Assembly: GCA_020444765.1 (NCBI GenBank)
Contig: JAGRHW010000026.1
Span: 1 to 16,947, forward strand
Reading direction: 5' to 3'
DNA length: 16,947 bases
Source: Gammaproteobacteria bacterium
GTDB taxonomy: Bacteria; Pseudomonadota; Gammaproteobacteria; Granulosicoccales; Granulosicoccaceae
Made by a program: the position numbers and the translations under genes. Below the pieces are notes generated by a model that searched no databases, had not been told where the DNA came from, and was given only the letters and a program-made list of their open reading frames with translations. This document shows, piece by piece, positions 8,601 to 15,644 of the stretch. Numbering within the stretch: the first letter of the stretch is position 1; each line of letters opens with the position of its first letter.

Positions 8601-9545
8601 ATGCGTATAAAACTTGGCGTCATCATGGACCCGATCGAGTCCATCAAACCTTATAAAGACAGCACCTTCGCCATGATGCTCGCGGCGCAGAAACGCGGCT
8701 GGGAGATTTTCTACATGCTGCCCGGCGACTGCTATCTGGAAAACGGCAAAGCCTTTGCCCATATGTGCCCGCTGCAAGTCGAGGACAACAACAGCGACTG
8801 GTTCGAAAAAGGCGAAGGCCTGGACCGGGAGCTGGCGGCACTGGACGTCATCCTGATGCGCGTCGATCCACCCTTCAATATGGATTACATCTACACCACC
8901 TACCTGCTCGAATACGCGGAGTCGCAAGGTACGCTGGTAGTCAACAAACCCGCTTCCCTGCGCGACGTCAACGAAAAACTCTACGCCGGCTGGTTTGCCG
9001 ATTGCTGCCCGACCACCCTGGTCAGCGCCAGCGCCGCGCGTCACAAGCAGTTTCTCCAGCAGCACAAGGATATTATCGTCAAACCACTCGACGGCATGGG
9101 CGGCGCGTCAATCTTCCGGCTGCGCGAAAACGATCCGAATATCAATGTCGTGCTTGAAACCATGACCAATTTCGACAGCACGCAGATCATGGCTCAAACG
9201 TTTATTCCGGAGATCAGCGAAGGTGACAAGCGTGTTCTGCTGGTCGATGGCGTACCGGCGCCTTTCGCGCTGGCGCGCATTCCAGCAAAGGGAGAAACCC
9301 GCGGCAACCTGGCCGCAGGCGGGCGCGGCGTGGCGGTTCCGCTGTCCGAGCAGGACAAACGCATCTGCGCGCGCGTGGCGCCGACGCTGCGCGAGAAAGG
9401 CCTGTTGTTCGTCGGGCTGGACATCATCGGCGACTACCTGACGGAAATCAACGTAACCAGCCCGACCTGTATCCGCGAGCTGGACCGGGATTGTGATCTG
9501 GATATCGCCGGCGACCTGATGGATCTGATCGCTTCCAGAATTTAA
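8601..9545 (+). CDS. gshB: Glutathione synthetase
   Basis: GshB joins gamma-glutamylcysteine and glycine with ATP to make glutathione in the cytoplasm. The 314 residues match the E. coli enzyme length. The N-terminal prokaryotic glutathione synthetase domain starts with KLGVIMDPIESIKPYKDSTFA and contains the usual RVDPPFNMDYIYTTYLLE segment. The ATP-grasp domain shows the nucleotide-binding K161-P-L-D-G-M-G-G glycine-rich stretch, the RVLLVDG and RIP segments, and the metal ligands Glu282 and Asn284 in TEINVTSPT, followed by IREL. The ATG at 8601 gives the family N-terminus; only a weak GGA lies upstream. It is divergent from pilG and is followed after 81 nt by the tonB-like gene, an order conserved in Pseudomonas. 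There is no truncation or missing key residue. Confidence 0.97.
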   Translation: MRIKLGVIMDPIESIKPYKDSTFAMMLAAQKRGWEIFYMLPGDCYLENGKAFAHMCPLQVEDNNSDWFEKGEGLDRELAALDVILMRVDPPFNMDYIYTTYLLEYAESQGTLVVNKPASLRDVNEKLYAGWFADCCPTTLVSASAARHKQFLQQHKDIIVKPLDGMGGASIFRLRENDPNINVVLETMTNFDSTQIMAQTFIPEISEGDKRVLLVDGVPAPFALARIPAKGETRGNLAAGGRGVAVPLSEQDKRICARVAPTLREKGLLFVGLDIIGDYLTEINVTSPTCIRELDRDCDLDIAGDLMDLIASRI

Positions 9546-9574
9546 CACACGGATTTTCCCGCAAGGTCTACAAT

Positions 9575-9622
9575 TGTCTGGATAAATGTCGATGCCGGCG
9601 TCCGGCATCCGCTATCCAGACA
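9575..9622. repeat. Nested perfect inverted repeat just upstream of the tonB-like start codon
   Basis: The outer arms TGTCTGGATA (9575-9584) and TATCCAGACA (9613-9622) are a perfect 10-bp inverted repeat. Inside lies a second perfect pair, GATGCCGG (9591-9598) and CCGGCATC (9602-9609), around a 3-nt loop CGT. The two stems are separated by 6 nt on one side and 3 nt on the other. The structure ends 4 nt before the ATG at 9627, fills most of the 81-nt gshB-tonB gap, and has no T-tract on either side, so it does not look like a normal intrinsic terminator. It could be a REP-like element, a 3'-end stabiliser of gshB mRNA, or a cis-regulatory hairpin masking the tonB start. Confidence 0.8.
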
Positions 9623-9626
9623 GTCC

Positions 9627-10508
9627 ATGAACACAGCGATTTATCAACCCGACAGACAACAGACCGACCGTCTCGGCATCATGATTTTCCTGGCAGCGGC
9701 GCTGCACGGTATCATCATACTCGGGGTCGGTTTCGCGCCGATCATCCTGCAGACCAAAACGCCGCCTTCGCTGGAAGTGATCCTCGTCGACAAACGTTCG
9801 CAACTCACACCGGACGAAGCCGAGTACCTGGCGCAGGTTTCCCAGGACGGCGGTGGCGAAACCGACGACTACACACGTCCATCATCACCCTTCGTCTCCT
9901 CTCTCGATCTGGGCACCGACGGCGTCGCACCCTTGCCGCTGGAACCGGGCGCGCCGGAACTCACGGAACAATCACCGGACCAGGTTCTGACCACGTTGTT
10001 TTCCGATCAGCTGACACCGGAAACACCCGAAAAGGAAGCCATCGAGGAAGAGACCGTCAACAAGGCGGAAATCCAGATCGATCAACGCATGGAGATCGCC
10101 CGCCTGACCGCCGAGCTCGAAGCCCAGCTCGAAGAACAGGCCAAGCGGCCGCGCAAGACCTTTCTGACCGCCCGCACCCGCGAATCCGCTTCGGCCGAAT
10201 ATATGCACCACTGGGTCGAACGTGTCGAACGCATGGGCAATCTCAATTATCCGGATGATGCGCGCCGCCAGAAACTTTACGGCACGCTGATCCTGGTGGT
10301 CGGTATCCGCAAAAACGGCACCATCGAGGAAATCGTGGTACGCCGGTCTTCCGGCCACAAGCTGCTGGACGATGCCGCGAAACGGATCGTCGCCCTTTCC
10401 GCACCTTTCGAACCACTCAGCGGAAAACTCGCAGAGGAAACCGATATCCTGTACATTACCCGGACATGGGAGTTCAAAAGCAACAACTCGATTACCAGCC
10501 GCGACTAA
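9627..10508 (+). CDS. tonB3: TonB-family energy transducer, TonB3-like
   Basis: TonB proteins pass proton-motive-force energy from ExbB-ExbD to outer-membrane partners. This 293-residue protein has one N-terminal signal-anchor helix (about 16-41) with a histidine (His27) in the helix, as in TonB. A long acidic periplasmic spacer follows rather than the usual Pro-Lys-rich one, with a probable helical stretch at about 145-175 rich in Glu, Gln and Leu. The C-terminal TonB domain spans about 195-285, with Tyr208-Pro209 (NLNYPDDARRQKLYG), the GxLILVVGIRKNG strand, the SSGHKLLDDAAKRIV helix and the closing ITRTWEF strand. No exbB or exbD is nearby. In P. aeruginosa the gene at the same place (tonB3) is needed for twitching motility; the shared gshB-tonB-yqgE position supports that orthology. 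The ATG at 9627 has no clear Shine-Dalgarno and follows a strong hairpin. Confidence 0.88.
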   Translation: MNTAIYQPDRQQTDRLGIMIFLAAALHGIIILGVGFAPIILQTKTPPSLEVILVDKRSQLTPDEAEYLAQVSQDGGGETDDYTRPSSPFVSSLDLGTDGVAPLPLEPGAPELTEQSPDQVLTTLFSDQLTPETPEKEAIEEETVNKAEIQIDQRMEIARLTAELEAQLEEQAKRPRKTFLTARTRESASAEYMHHWVERVERMGNLNYPDDARRQKLYGTLILVVGIRKNGTIEEIVVRRSSGHKLLDDAAKRIVALSAPFEPLSGKLAEETDILYITRTWEFKSNNSITSRD

Positions 10509-10565
10509 GCGCCTGTTTACGATCTCCGCGTCATGGCCGGAATCCATTGAATTTGTCCAGGCGCT
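10508..10565. repeat. Perfect 8-bp inverted repeat spanning the tonB-yqgE gap
   Basis: AGCGCCTG (10508-10515, starting on the last base of the tonB stop) pairs perfectly with CAGGCGCT (10558-10565). The 42-nt interior includes a smaller pair, ATGG and CCAT, in the stretch after 10530. It ends 14 nt before the yqgE GTG. There is no T-run, so it is not an obvious terminator; it may be a spacer hairpin modulating yqgE expression. Confidence 0.5.
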
Positions 10566-10579
10566 AGCGGAACCGTCCG

Positions 10580-11137
10580 GTGAACCTGACAGACCACTTT
10601 CTGCTTTCCATGCCCCAGATGCTCGACCCGAGCTTCGATCACACACTGACTTATATCTGTGACCACGACGAACGCGGCGCGCTGGGACTCATTGTCAACC
10701 GCACCCTCAATCTCGAGCTCGGCGAAGTGCTCGAACAGATGGACATAAACGTCGACAAGCCCGAAATCCGTCATCGCGAGGTTTTCGAGGGCGGTCCGGT
10801 CGACCCGACGCACGGGCTGGTTCTGCATCTGGCCAGCGCCGCCAAAAGCTGGGAAATGACCCACTATTTCAGCAACGACATGTGCATCAGCAGCTCACGG
10901 GATATTCTGCAGGATATCGCCATCGGCAAAGGGCCGGCAAACTTCCTGGTCGCTCTCGGCCATGCCGGCTGGGGCCCGGGGCAACTCGAGGCCGAGCTGG
11001 CCGACAATGCCTGGCTGACCTGCCCGGCCGACCCCGCGATCATTTTTGCCACGCCGGTTGAACAGCGTCTGGAAAAAGCCGCCGAGTCGATCGGCGTCAA
11101 TCTGCACAGGCTCTCGATCGATACCGGACATGCCTGA
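10580..11137 (+). CDS. yqgE: YqgE/AlgH family protein (UPF0301)
   Basis: This is a conserved cytoplasmic protein of the YqgE/AlgH family (DUF179), whose biochemical role is not settled; AlgH in Pseudomonas was named for an effect on alginate. The 185 residues match the family. Signature segments are the N-terminal NLTDHFLLSMPQMLDPSF, RGALGLIVNRTL, VFEGGPVDPTHGLVLH and GHAGWGPGQLEAELADNAWL. The start is GTG at 10580, which gives exactly the family N-terminus; a weak GCGGA lies upstream. It follows the tonB-like gene after 71 nt and precedes ruvX by 18 nt. The yqgE-ruvX pair is very widely conserved in proteobacteria, which suggests a functional link but does not define it. Confidence 0.96.
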   Translation: MNLTDHFLLSMPQMLDPSFDHTLTYICDHDERGALGLIVNRTLNLELGEVLEQMDINVDKPEIRHREVFEGGPVDPTHGLVLHLASAAKSWEMTHYFSNDMCISSSRDILQDIAIGKGPANFLVALGHAGWGPGQLEAELADNAWLTCPADPAIIFATPVEQRLEKAAESIGVNLHRLSIDTGHA

Positions 11138-11155
11138 CCGGCAAATTCGGCACCC

Positions 11156-11629
11156 ATGATCACGGACGAAGCGAGCGCCCCGACCCCTCAAATCCCGCAC
11201 GGCTTGTATTTATCCTTCGATTACGGCGAACGCTATATCGGCGTGGCCAGCGGTCATAGCCAGACGGGCACGGCAAGCCCTGCCGGCGTCATCAATAACG
11301 ACAGCGGCAGCGTAGACTGGGCGGCACTGGATAAAATTTTTCAGCAGTGGCAACCCGTTGGTCTGGTGGTCGGCATCCCGCTGCACATGGACGGCAGTGA
11401 GCAAGCCCTCGGGCAGCATGTCCGCGGCTTTATCAAGCGCCTGGCAAAAAGGTATACTTTGCCGGTTTATCCCAGCGACGAGCGATTGACCACGCGCGAA
11501 GCCTCATCCATCATCCGGGAAAATCGCCGGCGGGGTAAACGTCGCAAGACCAGCAAGGCGGATCTGGACAGTATCGCCGCCGCGTTGATTCTGGAGAAAT
11601 GGTTCGGAACCCATCATGAATTCAATTGA
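11156..11629 (+). CDS. ruvX: RuvX/YqgF family RNase H-fold nuclease
   Basis: YqgF (RuvX) is an RNase H-fold nuclease implicated in 16S rRNA 5'-end maturation in E. coli and described elsewhere as a Holliday-junction resolvase. The 157-residue protein has all expected motifs: Asp22 in LSFDYGERYIGVA, the GIPLHMDGSEQ motif at about 75-85, Asp108-Glu109-Arg110 in SDERLTTREA, and the C-terminal acidic Asp136/Asp138 in ADLDSIAAALILEKWF. The first 15 residues before the core are a little longer than usual, so a later start cannot be ruled out; ATG at 11156 lies 18 nt after yqgE. Its 3' end overlaps the pyrR start by 14 nt, which suggests that pyrR is translated from the same message. Confidence 0.95.
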   Translation: MITDEASAPTPQIPHGLYLSFDYGERYIGVASGHSQTGTASPAGVINNDSGSVDWAALDKIFQQWQPVGLVVGIPLHMDGSEQALGQHVRGFIKRLAKRYTLPVYPSDERLTTREASSIIRENRRRGKRRKTSKADLDSIAAALILEKWFGTHHEFN

Positions 11630-12143
11630 CAGTTCGATCGTTCAAAGCTGGATCAGCAAAATGACCCACCAGCTGCGTGTACAACTCGGTGAATCGCTTG
11701 ATGCGTGCCTGATGATCGGCATTCACAGCGGCGGGGTCAGGATTGCGAAAATCCTCCATCAGCAACTCGAACTCAGCCAGCCGCTCGGCGAGCTGAATAT
11801 TTCATTCTACCGGGACGACTTCAGCCGCATCGGCCTGCACCCGACGGTCGGCGCCTCCAAACTGCCCTGCGCGGTGGACGATCAGACCATCATCCTGGTC
11901 GACGATGTGATTTACAGCGGCCGCACGATTCGCGCAGCGATGAACGAAATCTTCGATTACGGGCGGCCGAAAAGAATCATACTCGCCACCCTGGTCGAGC
12001 GTGAAGGACGCGAGCTGCCGATCCGCGCCGATGTGATAGGACAAGCGATGGACTTGCGACCGGGCGACCGGGTCAAATTACAAGCCGATGACCTTAGCCT
12101 CGCCGTCTATGAAGGCGAACAGGACGGAGGCACGAGCCAGTGA
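11616..12143 (+). CDS. pyrR: PyrR, bifunctional pyrimidine regulator / uracil phosphoribosyltransferase family
   Basis: PyrR-family proteins are type I phosphoribosyltransferases that in Bacillus bind pyr mRNA in response to UMP and also make UMP from uracil and PRPP. This 175-residue protein shows the PRPP-binding motif [16 protein letters not shown] at about 93-108 with paired Asp96-Asp97, the [11 protein letters not shown] segment near the N-terminus that contacts pyrophosphate, and the [10 protein letters not shown] segment typical of PyrR. The ATG at 11616 lies inside ruvX (overlap 14 nt) and the stop overlaps the pyrB GTG by 4 nt, so there is no room for a classical attenuator leader in front of pyrR or pyrB. 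Whether it regulates RNA here is open; catalytic UPRTase activity is possible from the motifs. Confidence 0.95.
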   Translation: MNSIDSSIVQSWISKMTHQLRVQLGESLDACLMIGIHSGGVRIAKILHQQLELSQPLGELNISFYRDDFSRIGLHPTVGASKLPCAVDDQTIILVDDVIYSGRTIRAAMNEIFDYGRPKRIILATLVEREGRELPIRADVIGQAMDLRPGDRVKLQADDLSLAVYEGEQDGGTSQ

Positions 12144-13132
12144 ACACGACGCCGGTCAATATCCAGCTCGACAAGCAATCACGGCTGAAACATTTTCTGA
12201 GTATCGAACATCTTAGCCGGGAAATCCTCGTGGAAATTCTCGACATCGCGCAATCCTTTACCAGCGTCAACGGCAAGGTCGTCAAAAAGGTTCCACTGCT
12301 GCGCGGCAAGACCGTCGCCAACCTGTTTTTCGAAACCAGCACCCGTACCCGCACCACCTTTGAACTCGCCGCCAAACGCCTGTCCGCCGATGTGCTCAAT
12401 ATTAATATGAGTACCTCGTCGACTTCCAAGGGCGAATCCCTGCTCGACACGCTGCGAAATCTTGAAGCCATGCAGTGCGATATGTTCGTGGTCCGGCACG
12501 AAGACTCCGGCGCCGCGCATTTCATCGCGCAAAATGTGGCGCCGCATATCAATATCATCAACGCCGGCGACGGCCGCCACTCACACCCGACCCAGGCGAT
12601 GCTGGATATGTTCACCATCCGTCATTACAAAGGCGGTTTCGAAGGCCTCAAAGTGGCCATAGTCGGCGATATCAGTCACTCGCGGGTTGCCCGTTCACAG
12701 ATTCACGCATTGAAGACGCTCGGCAGTCAGGATATCCGGATCGTCGGACCGAAGACCCTGCTGCCGGCCGGTCTCGAACAACTTGGCGTCAATGTCTATA
12801 ACGATTTCGACAAAGCCCTGGAGGGCGTGGATGTAATCATCATGCTGCGCCTGCAGACGGAACGGATGCGCGGCGCCCTGCTGCCAAGCGCCGATGAATA
12901 CTACATCCGCTACGGTCTGACCACCGAGCGGCTGAAGCTCGCCAAGCCCGACGCGATCGTCATGCATCCGGGTCCGACCAATCGCGGCGTTGAGATCGAA
13001 GGCATAGTCGCCGATGGCAGGCAATCCGTCATACTGCAACAAGTGACCTTTGGCATAGCCGTCAGAATGGCCGTTATGGCCATCACTATCAGTTCCACGG
13101 AAAAATCACTGGCGGAGGCCGCCAATCAATGA
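12140..13132 (+). CDS. pyrB: Aspartate carbamoyltransferase catalytic chain, class A
   Basis: PyrB condenses carbamoyl phosphate and aspartate to carbamoyl aspartate, the committed step of pyrimidine synthesis. The 330 residues carry the carbamoyl-phosphate loop S67-T-R-T-R71 in [13 protein letters not shown], the mobile loop with Ser94 and Lys97 (STSKGES), the H147-S-H-P-T-Q152 motif and the HPGP motif at 276-279. The start is GTG at 12140, overlapping the pyrR stop (GTGA), and the stop overlaps the pyrC' ATG (ATGA), so the three are co-translated. No pyrI regulatory chain is present. Instead the next gene encodes a dihydroorotase-like subunit, as in the dodecameric class A enzymes of Pseudomonas, where PyrB is active only with that partner. 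Confidence 0.98.
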   Translation: MNTTPVNIQLDKQSRLKHFLSIEHLSREILVEILDIAQSFTSVNGKVVKKVPLLRGKTVANLFFETSTRTRTTFELAAKRLSADVLNINMSTSSTSKGESLLDTLRNLEAMQCDMFVVRHEDSGAAHFIAQNVAPHINIINAGDGRHSHPTQAMLDMFTIRHYKGGFEGLKVAIVGDISHSRVARSQIHALKTLGSQDIRIVGPKTLLPAGLEQLGVNVYNDFDKALEGVDVIIMLRLQTERMRGALLPSADEYYIRYGLTTERLKLAKPDAIVMHPGPTNRGVEIEGIVADGRQSVILQQVTFGIAVRMAVMAITISSTEKSLAEAANQ

Positions 13133-14394
13133 ACACGGTTCTGCTGAAAAACGCGCGACTGATCGACCCCGCCCGCGGCACGGATCAAGCCGGCGATCTT
13201 TTTATCAAGGATGGAATTTTCCAGTCCGCTGAAAACGTCGCCTCGGCCGATCAGGTCATAGACGCCTCCGGTCTGATCGCCTGCCCCGGACTCGTCGATC
13301 TATACGCAAGACTGCGCGAACCCGGTCAGGAAAAAAAGGCCACGATCGCCTCGGAAACCCGGGCCGCCCTGCACGGCGGCATTACAACCCTGGTCTGCTC
13401 GCCGGATACCGATCCGGTTATCGATGAAACGGCCACGGTGGAATTTATTCACCGGCGCGTCGATGATGCCGGTTTCGCCCGGGTCGAACCGCTCGCCGCG
13501 CTGACACAGAAGCTCGACGGCAAGCAGATCAGTGAACTGGCAACCTTGCAAAACGCCGGCTGCATAGCGGCCAGCAATGCGGACAAACCCATAGACAGCC
13601 CGCGCGTGCTGCGCATGATCATGGAATACGCCGCGACCTTCGGTATCAAACTCGTGATGGTCGCCCAGGATGCGTCCCTGTCAGCCAAAGGCGTGATGCA
13701 CGAGGGCTTGATTTCCACCCGAATGGGGCTGATAGGCATTCCGGTCGCTGCCGAAACCGTGGCGCTCGGCATGATCATGGAACTGGCCTGGCAAACCGGA
13801 GCACAGGTGCATTTATCAAGGCTCAGTTCGGCCCGCGGTGTGGACCTGGTGCGTGAAGCCAAAAGCCGAGGCCTGTCGATCACTGCCGACACCAGCATCA
13901 ATCATCTTTTTTTAACGGACCAGGATCTGCTCGGCTTCAACAGCTTGTGCCATGTTATTCCGCCCTTGCGTTATATCAATGATCGTGACAGCCTTCGTGA
14001 AGCCATCATGGACGGAACGCTGGACGCGATATGCAGTGATCACGCGCCGCATGACCCGGACGCCAAGCTCGCGCCTTTCCCCTCGACGGAACCCGGCATA
14101 TCGAGCCTGGATATATTTTTGCCGTTACTGGTCAGGCTGGCCGAGGACAGCGGCATTCCATTGACCAAGATTCTTTCTCTGGCCACCAGTGGCCCTGCAA
14201 GCATCATGGATTTACAAGCCGGATCCATGATCGAAGGCAAACGTGCGGACCTCGTCTTATTCGATCCGCAAAAGGAATTTATCTGTGATACCGCCAGCTT
14301 TGTCAGTAAAGGGAAAAACAGCCCTTATGGCGGCTATAGGCTGAAAGGTCCGGTCGAACACTGCTTTGTCGGTGGCCGGCATTTCACTTTTTGA
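13129..14394 (+). CDS. pyrC': PyrC', catalytically inactive dihydroorotase-like subunit of aspartate carbamoyltransferase
   Basis: This 421-residue amidohydrolase-fold protein is homologous to dihydroorotase but lacks its metal site. The strand normally reading GLVDLHVHLREPG reads [13 protein letters not shown], so both zinc histidines are replaced (Tyr59 and Arg61). The HCED-type position reads VAQD (178-181), and the HxxH motif near 228-231 reads HLSR. The late CSDHAPH (Asp304, His305, His308) remains. These losses are the hallmark of the PyrC'/PyrX proteins that hold class A aspartate transcarbamoylase together, as in Pseudomonas. It overlaps pyrB by 4 nt and ends the pyr operon, facing pilU. 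An active dihydroorotase must be encoded elsewhere in the genome. Some annotations would wrongly call it dihydroorotase. Confidence 0.95.
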   Translation: MNTVLLKNARLIDPARGTDQAGDLFIKDGIFQSAENVASADQVIDASGLIACPGLVDLYARLREPGQEKKATIASETRAALHGGITTLVCSPDTDPVIDETATVEFIHRRVDDAGFARVEPLAALTQKLDGKQISELATLQNAGCIAASNADKPIDSPRVLRMIMEYAATFGIKLVMVAQDASLSAKGVMHEGLISTRMGLIGIPVAAETVALGMIMELAWQTGAQVHLSRLSSARGVDLVREAKSRGLSITADTSINHLFLTDQDLLGFNSLCHVIPPLRYINDRDSLREAIMDGTLDAICSDHAPHDPDAKLAPFPSTEPGISSLDIFLPLLVRLAEDSGIPLTKILSLATSGPASIMDLQAGSMIEGKRADLVLFDPQKEFICDTASFVSKGKNSPYGGYRLKGPVEHCFVGGRHFTF

Positions 14395-14428
14395 CGACCA
14401 CCGGCAAAGCAATCAACAATCACTCGAC
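14395..14428. other. Short convergent gap between pyrC' and pilU
   Basis: Only 34 nt separate the stop codons of the rightward pyr operon and the leftward pilTU operon. I see no perfect stem followed by a T-run on either strand. An imperfect pairing exists between GTCGGTGG at the end of pyrC' and CCACCGGC just after it (one G-T pair, about 22-nt loop). Bidirectional termination is therefore not obvious and the two transcripts may overlap at their 3' ends. Confidence 0.4.
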
Positions 14429-15607
14429 TCATCGGCGCATGACATTGTGAGCCTTTTCTTCGTCCTGATCCTCACCTTCGATAGTCATGTTGTCGGACAA
14501 CATATCGTCAACCTCAGCCGACCGGCCACCATGCAGTTTGATTCTCAAACGCAGGTCGTTGACCGAGTCTGCATTACGCATGGCTTCCTCGATGGTGATG
14601 GCGTGTTCTTCGATCAAATCGTACAAGGCCTGATCAAAGGTCTGCATGCCCTGCTCGGTTGACTTCTTGATCAGCTCTTTCATTTCATGCACCTCACCCT
14701 TTTGAATGAGGTCCGACATCAACGGCGTATTGATCAGAATTTCCACCGCCGCCCGCCGGCCTTTACCACTCGGCGTCGGCAACAGACGCTGGGAGATGAC
14801 TGCCTTGAGGTTCAGTGACAGATCGAGCAGCAATTGCTTGTGCCGTTCTTCCGGAAAGAAGTTGATAATCCGGTCCATCGCCTGGTTGGTGTTATTGGCG
14901 TGCAGGGTTGCAAGACACAAATGCCCGGTTTCGGCAAAAGCGATGGCATGTTCCATGGTTTCACGGTCACGAATCTCACCAATCAGAATGACATCCGGCG
15001 CCTGCCGCAAGGTGTTTTTCAGAGCAATCTCGAAATTATCCGTATCGGTGCCCACCTCGCGTTGCGTCACAATACAACCTTTGTGCTGATGTACGTATTC
15101 GACGGGGTCTTCGATGGTGATGATATGACCGCGGCTGTTTTCATTGCGGAAATCGATCAGCGCTGCGAGACTGGTCGACTTACCTGAACCCGTACCGCCG
15201 ACAAAAATAACCAGGCCGCGTTTGGTCATGGCGATCTGCTGTAAAACCGGCGGCAGTTTCAGATCGTTGAACGTTGGTATTTCATTGGCAATGATTCGCA
15301 CCACCATACCGCTGCTGCCGCGCTGCACGAATGAATTAACACGGTAACGCGCGACGTTTTCCAGCGCGATGGCAAAATTACATTCCTTGGTTCTCGCGAA
15401 TTCCTCACGCTCACCGTCATTCATAATGCAGGTGACCAGCGCGTGGGTATGTTGCGGTGTGAGTTTCTTATCGACAACCGGCACGACTTTGCCATGTATC
15501 CGCATGGAAGGTGCCGCACCGGCAACGATAAACAGATCCGAGCCACCCTTGCTTTTCAAAGCGACAAGCAGCTCATCTATAAACCTGCGGCCAATTTCTT
15601 TTCCCAT
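14429..15607 (-). CDS. pilU: PilU, PilT-dependent retraction ATPase
   Basis: PilU is a hexameric cytoplasmic ATPase that assists PilT in powering type IV pilus retraction. The 392 residues fit the family (382 in P. aeruginosa). The N-terminal GGSDLFIVAGAAPSMRIHGKV domain is followed by the RecA-like core: Walker A GGTGSGKST with Lys143, the Asp box ITIEDPVEY, the PilU-typical KGCIVTQREVGTDTDNFE, the Walker B-like VILIGEIRDRETM, and the His box FAETGHLCLATLHANNTNQAMDRII. The acidic C-terminal tail (SAEVDDMLSDNMTIEGEDQ) is longer than in PilT and typical of PilU. I chose ATG at 15607; an in-frame TTG at 15613 is 5 nt from a GAGG and is a real alternative. It follows pilT after 36 nt. Confidence 0.97.
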   Translation of the reverse strand: MGKEIGRRFIDELLVALKSKGGSDLFIVAGAAPSMRIHGKVVPVVDKKLTPQHTHALVTCIMNDGEREEFARTKECNFAIALENVARYRVNSFVQRGSSGMVVRIIANEIPTFNDLKLPPVLQQIAMTKRGLVIFVGGTGSGKSTSLAALIDFRNENSRGHIITIEDPVEYVHQHKGCIVTQREVGTDTDNFEIALKNTLRQAPDVILIGEIRDRETMEHAIAFAETGHLCLATLHANNTNQAMDRIINFFPEERHKQLLLDLSLNLKAVISQRLLPTPSGKGRRAAVEILINTPLMSDLIQKGEVHEMKELIKKSTEQGMQTFDQALYDLIEEHAITIEEAMRNADSVNDLRLRIKLHGGRSAEVDDMLSDNMTIEGEDQDEEKAHNVMRR

Positions 15608-15632
15608 AATCAAATGCGCCTCGTTGCAGTTT

Positions 15633-15644
15633 GGGGACAGACCC
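15633..15644. repeat. GGGTCTGTCCCC-type motif in the pilT-pilU spacer
   Basis: The plus strand reads GGGGACAGACCC here, so the minus (transcribed) strand reads GGGTCTGTCCCC, a 3-bp GGG/CCC stem around TCTGT. It starts on the last base of the pilT stop codon and occupies a third of the spacer before pilU. Similar short elements recur between genes in many proteobacterial genomes, from general recollection, but only one copy was noticed here. Confidence 0.35.

Noticed and set aside
8598..9608. Minus-strand open frames of 155 and 166 codons opposite gshB
   Set aside because: They mirror the third-position GC bias of gshB and have His/Gln/Val-rich shadow composition with no motif.
9972..10646. 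Minus-strand open frame of 224 codons opposite the tonB-like gene
   Set aside because: Antisense shadow; it also runs through the tonB-yqgE gap and has no recognisable domain.
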